A stretch of DNA of 64,000 nucleotides, taken from the NCBI RefSeq assembly GCF_012277295.1, contig NZ_CP051156.1, positions 744,001-808,000 of the forward strand. Reading direction: 5' to 3'. This DNA is from Wolbachia endosymbiont of Ctenocephalides felis wCfeT. Its GTDB lineage: Bacteria > Pseudomonadota > Alphaproteobacteria > Rickettsiales > Anaplasmataceae. The position numbers and the translations under genes are program-made. Below the pieces are notes generated by a model. That model did no database searches, was not told the DNA's origin, and saw only the letters and a list, made by a program, of their open reading frames with translations. Positions 19,460-27,815 of the stretch are shown in pieces. The first letter of the stretch is position 1. Every line of letters starts with the position of its first letter.

Positions 19460-20678
19460 ATGGCTAAAAGGATTTTAAATGAAGATTATGGAAGACAGGA
19501 AAAAGAAGATGTTTATGAAATGTTTGAACAATTAGCTCGCTCTTCTAATGATAATCTTCTTTTTTTGTGTAAGAAATTTATAGAGCAATGTGACGGTGAT
19601 CAACAAGAGAAAGAAAGACTAATTAGTATACATGATGAAGTTATGAAGGAAAAAGGAGGTCCCACTGCTCCAATAGGTGAAGAAGCGAGTGCTCCTGTGT
19701 TTGATGATAGCTTTTACAGTGAAATAGGCTCTGGTGTAAGGAAAATTCCAGATCTTTGTCTTGGTGTTTCTAATAAAACAAAAGCACTTGTAGTAATACA
19801 ACAAATCCAAAAAGGGTATGAAAGTATGTTGGGAGTGGCTGAAGGTGCAGTTATTAAAGGAAGTTTGCAAGCCTGCAATGCATCAGGTGCCAGTTTTAAT
19901 ATTTATTATTCATCAGACAGCATAGTTGATGTTACAAAAATTGCTGTAGAAGCAAAGAATTTAAAGATATCTGGGGGTTTAGTACAAATAGGTGATAGTG
20001 AAGTAAAGGTTGAAGTAAAAGATGGTATGAGGAATTACACTCATATTTCAGAAGGTGGTGATATTACATTAACGTTTGAAACAAGCCTAGGAAAACTGGA
20101 AGTGAGGTTGTATTCTGGTAGGGGAGGTATAATAAATGTAGAGGTTTATGATCAGGAAAAATTCAACCAATTGTTGGATAGTGGAGAGGAAATAGGACGC
20201 AACTGTCGTCTAGGGGGATTACCTGTAATACAAGCAATTCAGGAAGGATGCTTAGAAGTAGAAGCGCATGATCAGGAGGATTCTAGTCAATTGCTAAACA
20301 GTAAGGAGGAGGTGGAAAGAAGCTTTCAGTTAGACGAATCATCTAAGGAGATAAAGCGAACTTCTGAGCATGCCAGAAGTTTTGATACATGGAGTGACGT
20401 GTATCAACAAGCACTAACAGGTATAGAAGGAGAAGATTTTGATTGGGGGCAAGTAAGTGCAGTAGGGGAACCCTGATGGATGGGGAGAGTTATATGACGT
20501 TAAAAAGGGAGATGACGGTACTAATGTGTGGCAAAAAGACGTAGGAGAATCTAGTAATCTTGGTGGAAGTGTAAGTAAAGTGCAGCGGTGTGGCAAGGAA
20601 GTCCCTTCAAAAAAGCTTAATGAATTAAGTGTTGAAAGTGCTAATAATGCCAATAGGTCTCCTGCGTTAGGTGGATGA
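19460..20678 (+). pseudogene. Accessory protein with shared C-terminal module; frameshifted, 5'-truncated
   Basis: The frame from ATG 19460 gives 338 residues ending at 20476. One base later another frame continues cleanly (DGWGELYDVKK...) to a stop at 20676-20678, so one extra T near 20474 has split the gene. Upstream the frame is open into the IS66 right end, suggesting that the original N-terminus was lost. Residues about 127-265 match the C-terminal part of the giant ankyrin gene at 60443-64000 (both have RNYT.IS.GGDITLTF and LGK.EVRLY). No enzyme motif is recognised. The module suggests a remnant of an effector-type gene; function unknown. Confidence 0.7.
19838..20254 (+). other. Shared C-terminal module in the 19460 gene
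   Basis: Residues about 127-265: DVTKIA.EAKNL, MRNYTHISEGGDITLTF, LGKLEVRLY, IINVEV, then GRNCRLGGLPVIQAIQEG. It is clearly homologous to 63523-63944. Predicted mainly beta with a short helix at the end; no catalytic motif is apparent. Confidence 0.75.
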
Positions 20679-20742
20679 AATATATTCGGAGTTTTATTAT
20701 AAAAATCCTGTAATATATTGAAACTTTAAGATATTCTTGGAT

Positions 20743-21192
20743 ATGGAAATTATTGCAGAAAATAGAAAAGCAAGATTTGAGTATTTCATTTTAGAGGAAT
20801 TTGAAGCTGGTATGGTTTTATTAGGCAGTGAGGTAAAGTCACTGAGAGAAAGAAAAGCAAATATTTCTGATGCTTACGTGATTGAGAAGAATAGTGAAAT
20901 ATGGCTGCATAACATGCATATTGCAGAGTATAAGTCTGCGAATAAAAAAAATCATAAGCCAAAAAGAGAACGTAAATTACTTTTGCATAAAAAAGAAATA
21001 AACAAGTTAATTGGTCAAATTAAAACTGCTGGTATAACTGTTGTGCCGCTTTCTATCTATTTTAATGATAAAGGATTGGCAAAAGCTAAAATTGCTATTG
21101 TAAAAGGAAAGAAACTTTATGATAAGAGAGCAACTATAAAACAGCGAGAGTGGGATCGTGAAAAAAGTAGGCTTTCCAAGAATGATGTGTAG
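20743..21192 (+). CDS. smpB: SsrA-binding protein SmpB
   Basis: A 149-residue protein that binds tmRNA and delivers it to stalled ribosomes. The N-terminal [38 protein letters not shown] and the C-terminal [20 protein letters not shown] basic tail are typical. The start is ATG 20743 rather than the in-frame TTG at 20737. Length is standard. lgt starts 6 bases after the stop, so the two are probably co-transcribed. tmRNA itself is not in this window. Confidence 0.96.
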   Translation: MEIIAENRKARFEYFILEEFEAGMVLLGSEVKSLRERKANISDAYVIEKNSEIWLHNMHIAEYKSANKKNHKPKRERKLLLHKKEINKLIGQIKTAGITVVPLSIYFNDKGLAKAKIAIVKGKKLYDKRATIKQREWDREKSRLSKNDV

Positions 21193-21198
21193 AGAAAT

Positions 21199-21975
21199 AT
21201 GTCTTTAAGTCCGGTAATTTTCAGCATTGGTCCTGTTTCTGTGTATTGGTATTCTCTAGCATATGTCTTGGGTATTGTGTTTGCGTATTGGTATCTACAT
21301 AAACTAGATGATCAAAAAATATTCACTAAGAATTTTTATGATTCACTACTCACTGCAACCATTATAGGAATTATACTTGGAGGTAGGCTTGGTTATGTAC
21401 TGATATATGACCTGGCTTCATATGTACAAAATCCTATTGATATACTAAAGACCTGGGAGGGTGGGATGTCGTTTCATGGTGGTGCTATAGGGGTTTTGCT
21501 TGCAGTGATAATTTCATGCAAAAGGCATAATATTCCTATATTTTATACACTTGATCTAATTTCCTGCGGAATTCCTGTAGGTTTATTTTTAGGTCGTATA
21601 GGTAATTTCATAAATGGAGAATTGTTTGGTAGGGTAACAACTATGCCGTGGGGTATGGTTTTTCTGGAAAGTGGCGATAATTTGCTGCGTCATCCAAGTC
21701 AATTGTACGAGGCATTTTGTGAAGGTTTATTGCTTTTTGTTATTACAAATCTACTATTTTTTATGACAAGAATCAGGCTATATCATGGTGCATTAGCTGG
21801 TGTTGCTGTAACGTGGTATGGAGTAGTGCGTTTTGCAATGGAGTTTTTTCGTGAACCGGATTATCAGATTGGCTATTTGTGGCTTGATTTAACAATGGGG
21901 CAGTTGCTTTCAATACCTATGATTCTGTTTGGAGTATATTTTAGTGCATTGAATTTAAGAAAATCGGTAGCATAA
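21199..21975 (+). CDS. lgt: Prolipoprotein diacylglyceryl transferase
   Basis: A 258-residue polytopic inner-membrane enzyme that transfers diacylglycerol from phosphatidylglycerol to the lipobox Cys of prolipoproteins. About seven membrane segments are visible. The signature GRIGNFINGELFGR and the MSFHGGAIGVLLAV segment with its essential His are present, as is the HPSQLYEAF motif. It follows smpB by 6 bases. Complete and of normal length. Confidence 0.97.
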   Translation: MSLSPVIFSIGPVSVYWYSLAYVLGIVFAYWYLHKLDDQKIFTKNFYDSLLTATIIGIILGGRLGYVLIYDLASYVQNPIDILKTWEGGMSFHGGAIGVLLAVIISCKRHNIPIFYTLDLISCGIPVGLFLGRIGNFINGELFGRVTTMPWGMVFLESGDNLLRHPSQLYEAFCEGLLLFVITNLLFFMTRIRLYHGALAGVAVTWYGVVRFAMEFFREPDYQIGYLWLDLTMGQLLSIPMILFGVYFSALNLRKSVA

Positions 21976-22033
21976 GCTTTACTCACCCCCGATAATTTTG
22001 ATATAGTTAACTTTAAATTATAAAAATTTATAA

Positions 22034-23032
22034 ATGGCGACCTTAAGTGTAAGAGAAGCTCTATGCATGGCAATTAGAGAAGAAATGCTAGCTGATCCTG
22101 ATGTATTCATTATGGGTGAAGAAGTCGCAGAATATGATGGTGCTTATAAAGTCACAAAAGGATTGCTCAAAGAATTTGGAGAAAATAGGGTGATTGACAC
22201 TCCTATAACTGAACATGGTTTTGCAGGTCTTGCAATTGGGGCAGCATTTGCTGGATTAAAGCCAATAGTTGAATTTATGACTTTTAATTTTTCCATGCAG
22301 GCTATTGATCAAATTATAAATTCTGCGGCAAAGACAAACTATATGTCAGGTGGGCAACTTGGATGTCCAATAGTGTTTCGTGGACCAAATGGTGCTGCAG
22401 CAAGGGTTGCTGCGCAACACTCGCAATGCTTTGCGTCTTGGTATTCGCATGTGCCTGGATTGAAAGTCATAGCTCCTTATTTTGCTTCTGATTGCAGAGG
22501 TTTGCTAAAATCTGCAATTCGTGATCCGAATCCAGTGATATTTTTAGAAAATGAAATAGCTTATGGACATGAACACGAAATTTCTGACTCAGAATTATCA
22601 AATAAAGACTATTTGATAGAAATAGGCAAAGCTGAAGTTATAAGAGAAGGAAAAGACGTTACTATAACTGCTTTTTCACTGAAGATAATGGATGCTTTAA
22701 GTGCAGCAGAGTTACTGGCTAGTGAAGGCATAGAAGCTGAAGTTATTGATTTAAAAACTTTAAGGCCACTTGACACTGAAACAGTGATTAATTCTGTCAA
22801 AAAAACTAATAGGTTAGTAAGTGTTGAAGAAGGATGGCCATTTGCAGGAATAGGAGCAGAACTTTCAGCAGTTGTGATGGAGCAAGGGTTTGATTACCTT
22901 GATGCGCCAGTTGTGCGTGTGACTGGCAAGGATGTTCCACTTCCTTATGCTGCAAATCTGGAAAAAAAGGCATTGCCACAAACAGAAGACATAGCTGAAG
23001 CTGTGCGTGAGGTTTGCTTTAGGAGAAAATGA
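22034..23032 (+). CDS. pdhB: Pyruvate dehydrogenase E1 component, beta subunit
   Basis: A 332-residue E1-beta subunit of the heterotetrameric pyruvate dehydrogenase, which with E1-alpha decarboxylates pyruvate using thiamine diphosphate. Diagnostic stretches are [39 protein letters not shown], the [17 protein letters not shown] region, and [11 protein letters not shown] in the C-terminal domain. It has no lipoyl domain. pdhA is not adjacent, while the E3-type gene lpdA lies at 27816. Complete. Confidence 0.96.
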   Translation: MATLSVREALCMAIREEMLADPDVFIMGEEVAEYDGAYKVTKGLLKEFGENRVIDTPITEHGFAGLAIGAAFAGLKPIVEFMTFNFSMQAIDQIINSAAKTNYMSGGQLGCPIVFRGPNGAAARVAAQHSQCFASWYSHVPGLKVIAPYFASDCRGLLKSAIRDPNPVIFLENEIAYGHEHEISDSELSNKDYLIEIGKAEVIREGKDVTITAFSLKIMDALSAAELLASEGIEAEVIDLKTLRPLDTETVINSVKKTNRLVSVEEGWPFAGIGAELSAVVMEQGFDYLDAPVVRVTGKDVPLPYAANLEKKALPQTEDIAEAVREVCFRRK

Positions 23033-23102
23033 ATTTAACCTTTCTTATTATCTTTTGTTTTTTAACTGGTAAATTGAAGTCAGAAAAGTAATCTCCTTCA
23101 GT

Positions 23103-23486
23103 TTATTTGCACACGCCATCGGCCAGATTATATGTTTGGCCGGCAGGACAACAGGAAATAGTTGACATGCCTGGTGCTAATTTGGAAATAAGTGTAGCAG
23201 CACTAAAAAATACACCAGTGCAAAGCATGAATGCAACAAGAGCTGGCCATGCCATTTTACCAAACATCATGAGAAGAACCATAACTATCATAGTAACAGT
23301 TATTAAAGGTACTCCTATGCCATGAATATAGGAAATAACATTGCATATTATCTGAGCAATTGTATTACCTTGATTACCTGTATTGCCTGTATTACCACTG
23401 CCGTTAGCACTGCTGCCTATATGAGGAAAGGTGATTAATAATATTATAAAAAAAATACTAAGAATTTTCTTGATTGAGGAATTCAT
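23103..23486 (-). CDS. virB2: VirB2-like type IV secretion pilin
   Basis: A 127-residue TrbC/VirB2-family protein, the major pilin subunit of type IV secretion. It has a signal peptide (residues 1 to about 27, ending near GSSANG), a Gly/Asn repeat GNTGNTGNQGNT, a Cys, two hydrophobic helices (LITVTMIVMVLLMMFG and WPALVAFMLCTGVFF), and a Cys-rich tail CCPAGQTYN. I chose ATG 23486; the frame also opens at TTG 23513. IS66 copy E begins 40 bases upstream of the start, so the native promoter region is probably separated from the gene. No other vir genes are adjacent, as is common for virB2 paralogues in Rickettsiales. Confidence 0.85.
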   Translation of the reverse strand: MNSSIKKILSIFFIILLITFPHIGSSANGSGNTGNTGNQGNTIAQIICNVISYIHGIGVPLITVTMIVMVLLMMFGKMAWPALVAFMLCTGVFFSAATLISKLAPGMSTISCCPAGQTYNLADGVCK

Positions 23487-23526
23487 CTCTATACATAGTT
23501 TTAGATGTTGCAATTATATCTAAAAT

Positions 23527-24987
23527 GTATCCATTCAGCCGGGCGGTAAAATAAAGAGTAGACAAGGAATGCTAAAAAGGTAAACTAGAGTGGCTGTGAG
23601 GTAATATGGTTGATCTTTTAGAATTTTGCGAAAGTTTAAGCAGACTATAGAAAAGTTAGAAACAAAAATAGAAGAGCTTAAAGCAGAAAATAAAGCGCTA
23701 AGGATCGAAAACGCTGAGTTAAAAGAAAGGCTTGGCTTAAATTCAAAAAATTCATCTATACCAAGCTCCAAAGAATTATATAAGATGAGGGAAAATAAGC
23801 CAAAAAGTGACAGGAAAGTAGGAGCACAGGTTGGACATAAAGGCAGTTACCGCCCTAAAATGGAGGCAGATGAGATGGTAAAAATAGAACTGCCCAATAC
23901 GTGTGAGTGCGGAGGAGAAATTGCGGTATCAAAAGATCCGTATACTCATCAAAAGGTCGATTTGCCGGAAATCAAGCCGTATGTAGTTGAATATCAACTA
24001 GAGCATGGACGTTGCAAAAGATGTGGAAAAAGAAAAAGTAGCAAGCTACAAGAAGGAGTAACTGCGGACACATTTGGTCCAAGAGTTAAGTCAGTAATTA
24101 CAGCATTAAGTGGATTTTACAAGAATTCGAAAAAAGAAGTGGCAAATATTATAAAGGACATTTTCAACCTGGATATCAGCGTCGGTAGTGTATCAAATAG
24201 CGAGGCTAGAGTGGCAGAAAAATGCCAAGAAGCATATGAGCAAATTGAGGAAGAGGTAAGCAAGAGCAAAATTTTACATATCGATGAAACTAGCCATTAC
24301 AACAAAGGTAAACAGGGCTGGTGCTGGATGTTTGCGAGCAAAATAGGAAGTGTGATCAAATTGACAGAGTCAAGAGGGATGAAAGTCCTGGAAAATAGTA
24401 AATTTGGAAAGAATAACAACCTAGTAGTGACCGACAGATATGCAGCTTACAACTACTTTTCCAGCAAGAAAAGGCAGGTCTGTTGGGCACATTTAGCAAG
24501 AGATTTTGAAAGGTTGTCTCATAGTTGGAATAGCGAAGTGAAAGTTTTGGGGTATTATTTAAGGAATGTTGCTACTGAATTATTTGCATTGAAAAAAGCT
24601 CTGTTAAAGGATGAAATAGACACATTAAGGTTCATAAGAAGAGCAAGAAAATTACGCAAGCGAACGAGATATTACTTAAAGAATATATCAAATTTACCTG
24701 AGGCAATTGGAGCGTCTCGAGTAGCAAAAAATATCATGAAATCGGATCTGATGATGTGGAAATTTTTGGACGATCCAGAAAATATTCCACTGACAAACAA
24801 CTATGCTGAGCGACAGATTCGGCATTACGTTGTTTACCGAAAAGTTTCATATTTTACACAATCGAAACGGGGAAATATGTTTCTTGAGAGGATAATTTCA
24901 TTGTACTTGACTTGGAGGCAAAAGAAGTTAAATCCTTTTCAAAACCTACTGGCTATTGCTTCTTAAGCCATACACCTGAATGGATAC
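23527..24987 (+). mobile_element. IS66-family element, copy E (complete, 1461 bp)
   Basis: Ends as in the other copies. The left flank TCTAAAAT (upstream of virB2) and right flank AAAGAAAC (upstream of the GNAT gene) do not match. Confidence 0.96.
23626..24966 (+). CDS. IS66-family transposase, copy E
   Basis: A 446-residue frame from TTG 23626 with Asp220, Asp270 and Glu395 and the zinc-binding Cys residues intact. It differs from copy B by Ser39 to Asn (shared with copy I) and by a silent C to T at codon 358 (TTACCTGAG, shared with copies F and H). With copies B and I it is one of three complete copies with no obvious inactivating residue change, apart from the N-terminal frameshift common to all complete copies. 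Confidence 0.9.
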   Translation: MRKFKQTIEKLETKIEELKAENKALRIENAELKERLGLNSKNSSIPSSKELYKMRENKPKSDRKVGAQVGHKGSYRPKMEADEMVKIELPNTCECGGEIAVSKDPYTHQKVDLPEIKPYVVEYQLEHGRCKRCGKRKSSKLQEGVTADTFGPRVKSVITALSGFYKNSKKEVANIIKDIFNLDISVGSVSNSEARVAEKCQEAYEQIEEEVSKSKILHIDETSHYNKGKQGWCWMFASKIGSVIKLTESRGMKVLENSKFGKNNNLVVTDRYAAYNYFSSKKRQVCWAHLARDFERLSHSWNSEVKVLGYYLRNVATELFALKKALLKDEIDTLRFIRRARKLRKRTRYYLKNISNLPEAIGASRVAKNIMKSDLMMWKFLDDPENIPLTNNYAERQIRHYVVYRKVSYFTQSKRGNMFLERIISLYLTWRQKKLNPFQNLLAIAS

Positions 24988-25021
24988 AAAGAAACTGCTG
25001 AAAAGATTTTGCAGATTATAC

Positions 25022-25525
25022 ATGATTAAAATAAGACTGCTTGAAGAGCAAGATATTTGTAAAATAGTTGCAAAATTCAGAGAAAATGACTGGATAAAAC
25101 CAGCCTTAACATTTGAAACATACTTAGAAGAGCAGCAGCTAGGTGAACGTATTGCCTGGGTGGCGGAGTGCAATAGTGAATTTGCCGGATATGTAACACT
25201 GAAGTGGTGTTCAGAGTATAAATCTTTTCAGGACAAGAATATACCAGAAGTCATGGATTTAAATGTATTACCTAAATTTAGAAACAGAGGGGTTGGGTCA
25301 GTGTTACTAGAAACTGCAGAAAAAGAAGCTGAAAAACGTAATGATGCAGTTGGATTGGGTGTTGGTCTCTATGCTGATTATGGAAATGCTCAAAAACTTT
25401 ACGTGAAAAGAGGATACGTTCCAGACGGTTGTGGCATCACATACAAATACCAATGTGTTAATCCTGACGCTACAGTTCAACTTGATGATGATTTAGTACT
25501 TTGGCTTATAAAGAAATTAAGGTGA
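25022..25525 (+). CDS. GNAT-family N-acetyltransferase
   Basis: A 167-residue acetyltransferase of the Gcn5-related fold. The acetyl-CoA-binding motif A is VMDLNVLPKFRNRGVGSVLL (R/Q-x-x-G-x-G/A pattern RNRGVG), followed by motif B VGLYADYGNAQKLYVKRGY. The longer frame opens at ATG 24980 inside the IS66 right end, adding 14 residues of partly IS origin; I prefer ATG 25022 (MIKIRLLEEQD), which matches the usual start of the fold. The substrate is unknown. The insertion just upstream will have changed its promoter. Confidence 0.85.
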   Translation: MIKIRLLEEQDICKIVAKFRENDWIKPALTFETYLEEQQLGERIAWVAECNSEFAGYVTLKWCSEYKSFQDKNIPEVMDLNVLPKFRNRGVGSVLLETAEKEAEKRNDAVGLGVGLYADYGNAQKLYVKRGYVPDGCGITYKYQCVNPDATVQLDDDLVLWLIKKLR

Positions 25526-25631
25526 AGTAAAAGATCTTAAATCTAACTTACTGACAAAAAGAAAATATCTCTGAGATATCCAGTACTCAATTGTTATCGA
25601 TGTAAATTTTAGCTATCATATATAGAAAAAT

Positions 25632-25660
25632 TCAGTTATTTCCGTTTTGGAAATAACTGA
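25632..25660. terminator. Perfect 12-bp hairpin between convergent genes
   Basis: TCAGTTATTTCC, loop GTTTT, GGAAATAACTGA, followed by TTTT. It lies between the GNAT gene and the convergent recJ and could terminate either strand. The rest of 25526-25741 shows no gene. Confidence 0.6.
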
Positions 25661-25741
25661 TTTTGAGGTATATTATGAGCCATAAAATTCATAAAAACTT
25701 TTGACGAATTCATTTTGGTAAATCCAAGAAAGGTGTCATTC

Positions 25742-25925
25742 GGCTTTGTTGCATCGCTACCGCAGATTATTTTTGTTGCAACTTTGCATATGTTATTCCG
25801 CAATTCTATTCAGCCAAAAATTGAGATATTTACAACCGGGTATTGTAAATGTTACTTTACAGATATTTAATTACTGATAACTGAATCAACTACAAGTGTA
25901 CGATTAAGAGCGATGCAACAAAGCC
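25742..25925. mobile_element. 184-bp MITE with IS903-type ends
   Basis: It begins GGCTTTGTTGCATCGCT and ends with the exact 17-base reverse complement. These ends equal those of the IS5-family IS903-group element at 29536-30625. Flanks are GTGTCATTC and GTGTCACCC, a 9-bp target duplication with 7 of 9 matching, the duplication size of the IS903 group. The interior has no coding frame and no evident similarity to the transposase gene. It is a non-autonomous element that could be mobilised in trans. Confidence 0.82.
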
Positions 25926-25968
25926 GTGTCACCCGAATTTGTGGAATATTTCTCGATTTTAAAGAAGG

Positions 25969-27699
25969 TTATTCAAGAGTTAACGCATCTTCTATTAAAA
26001 ACTGCACGAACTCGTTACCATTCCAGTAATTTACAGAGATTTTACCTAAAATAGCTTTAACATTACCTTGCATGATAGCATAGCCAAGTGGAGTGTTCAC
26101 AGAACGGAAAGCAATAGCTCTGACCATAACATTATCATCGACAATAAAGCACTTAATATGATCAGCTCCTACAATTTCAGGCTTTCTTATTTTTGCTCCC
26201 TGAATAATGAACCTTGGCTCAGGATTACCAGGTCCGAAAGGTTCTAAGCGCTGCAATTGATTCAATAACGACATGTTTATTGCCTTAGCAGTTATTACAC
26301 CATCAGCTTTTAAAGTTTTTTCACTGGTAAAATTTGAAAATCTTTCAGTGAAAAAATTATGCAAATCATTTATTTTACTTTCTTCGATTGAAAACCCCGC
26401 TGCCATAGCATGGCCGCCACCTTCAATGATTAAATTCGTAAATTTTGCAGAAAGCACTGCAGCACCGATATCAATTCCAACAGCTGATCTACAACTTGCC
26501 TTTCCTACTCCATTGCTTAAAGATATCACTATTGTCGGTAAGTGAAATTGCTCTTTTAATCTTGACGCAACAATGCCAATTATCCCCTGATGCCAATTAC
26601 CACTCACCATTATAAAGTTCGCACTTGACCTTTCTGCTTGAGCTGCAGCTTCTAAAATAGCCTCATTTTCAAGCACTTTTCTTGCATTGTTCAAATCTAT
26701 TAATTTTAATGCAATTGAATGTGCTGCCTCTTCATCATCAGTAGAAAGTAATTTTGCGCCAAGTGATGCTTCTCCGATTCTCCCTCCGGCATTTATGCAT
26801 GGTCCAACGCCAAACCCCAGCCGAGAGACGCTTGGCTTTTCTAAAACGCCCAGCGTATCAAATAAAGTACGTAAGCCAACATTTTTCCTTGCTGACATTA
26901 CCTTTAACCCTTGAGAGACTAATGCCCTATTTAGACCAGTAATTTGCATCACATCACAAATAGTACCAAGAGCCACTAAATCTAATAAATCAAACAATTC
27001 TGGCTCTTTTTTATTAGTAAAAAATCCCTGCTCACGTAGGCTCTTATTAAGAGCAACAACCAATAAAAATGATACTCCCACTGCTGCAAGATTTTTATGC
27101 GGAGAATCCTCATCAAGTCGATTTGGATTCACGATTGCTACAGCGCTTGGTAGCTTTTCTGTGCCAATGTGGTGGTCAATCACTATGATATCAAGACCAA
27201 AGCCTTGCGCATCCTCTATTGGTTTATATGCAAGAGTGCCACAGTCAACGGAAATGCACAGATCTGTTCCATTTTTTTTCAATTGCAACAAAGCATTAAC
27301 ATTTAATCCATAGCCCTCATCAACCCGATCTGGAATGTAAATTATGGAATTTACACCAATCTCTTTAAGATATCTGTTAATCAACGCTGATGATGTTGCA
27401 CCATCAACATCATAGTCGCCGAAGATTGCTATATTCTCATTGCTATTTACCGCCTTTACTATGCGAGAAACAGCTTTATCCATATCAAGAAGATGAAAGG
27501 GATCTGGCAATAGCGACCTGATTAGTGGATATAGAAAATCACTGGCATTTTCTACATTAACACCACGTGCAACTAATATCCTTGCTAACATCTCTGGTAG
27601 CTCAAACCTCTGAATGAGAGTTAAAACTTCCCTTTGGTCCACTTCTTGCAGCTTCCACAAAGCATTCGTTACGCTGCGTTTCTCAATATCAAGGAGCAT
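25969..27699 (-). CDS. recJ: Single-stranded-DNA-specific exonuclease RecJ
   Basis: A 576-residue 5'-3' exonuclease used in RecF-pathway recombination and base excision repair. The DHH phosphoesterase motifs are in order: AIFGDYDVDGATSSAL, CISVDCG, VIDHHIG (the DHH signature), and GGRIGEASLGAKLL. The DHHA1 domain follows with EGGGHAMAAGFSIEES, and an OB-like C-terminal domain with LEPFGPGNPEP. The frame is complete and of normal length. It is divergent from lpdA across a 116-bp gap. Confidence 0.96.
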   Translation of the reverse strand: MLLDIEKRSVTNALWKLQEVDQREVLTLIQRFELPEMLARILVARGVNVENASDFLYPLIRSLLPDPFHLLDMDKAVSRIVKAVNSNENIAIFGDYDVDGATSSALINRYLKEIGVNSIIYIPDRVDEGYGLNVNALLQLKKNGTDLCISVDCGTLAYKPIEDAQGFGLDIIVIDHHIGTEKLPSAVAIVNPNRLDEDSPHKNLAAVGVSFLLVVALNKSLREQGFFTNKKEPELFDLLDLVALGTICDVMQITGLNRALVSQGLKVMSARKNVGLRTLFDTLGVLEKPSVSRLGFGVGPCINAGGRIGEASLGAKLLSTDDEEAAHSIALKLIDLNNARKVLENEAILEAAAQAERSSANFIMVSGNWHQGIIGIVASRLKEQFHLPTIVISLSNGVGKASCRSAVGIDIGAAVLSAKFTNLIIEGGGHAMAAGFSIEESKINDLHNFFTERFSNFTSEKTLKADGVITAKAINMSLLNQLQRLEPFGPGNPEPRFIIQGAKIRKPEIVGADHIKCFIVDDNVMVRAIAFRSVNTPLGYAIMQGNVKAILGKISVNYWNGNEFVQFLIEDALTLE

Positions 27700-27767
27700 A
27701 ATACTGCTACTCTATCAGAATTTTTAAATACTCTCTATAAAAAGATTTTCTGCCTTTATTGGAAAGA

Positions 27768-27800
27768 TTGATCACATAGCTGCCTTCTGTTATATATAAT
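27768..27800 (+). promoter_or_regulatory. Putative promoter of lpdA
   Basis: TTGATC (27768-27773), 17 bases, then TATATA (27791-27796), which overlaps an exact TATAAT (27795-27800) with a 21-base spacing. The lpdA ATG follows at 27816. The call rests on sequence match only. Confidence 0.45.
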
Positions 27801-27815
27801 GCTTTAAGCACGAAA

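Noticed and set aside
20679..20742. Search for tmRNA or another RNA next to smpB
   Set aside because: Only 64 bases are available and no tRNA-like ends or hairpins typical of ssrA are seen.
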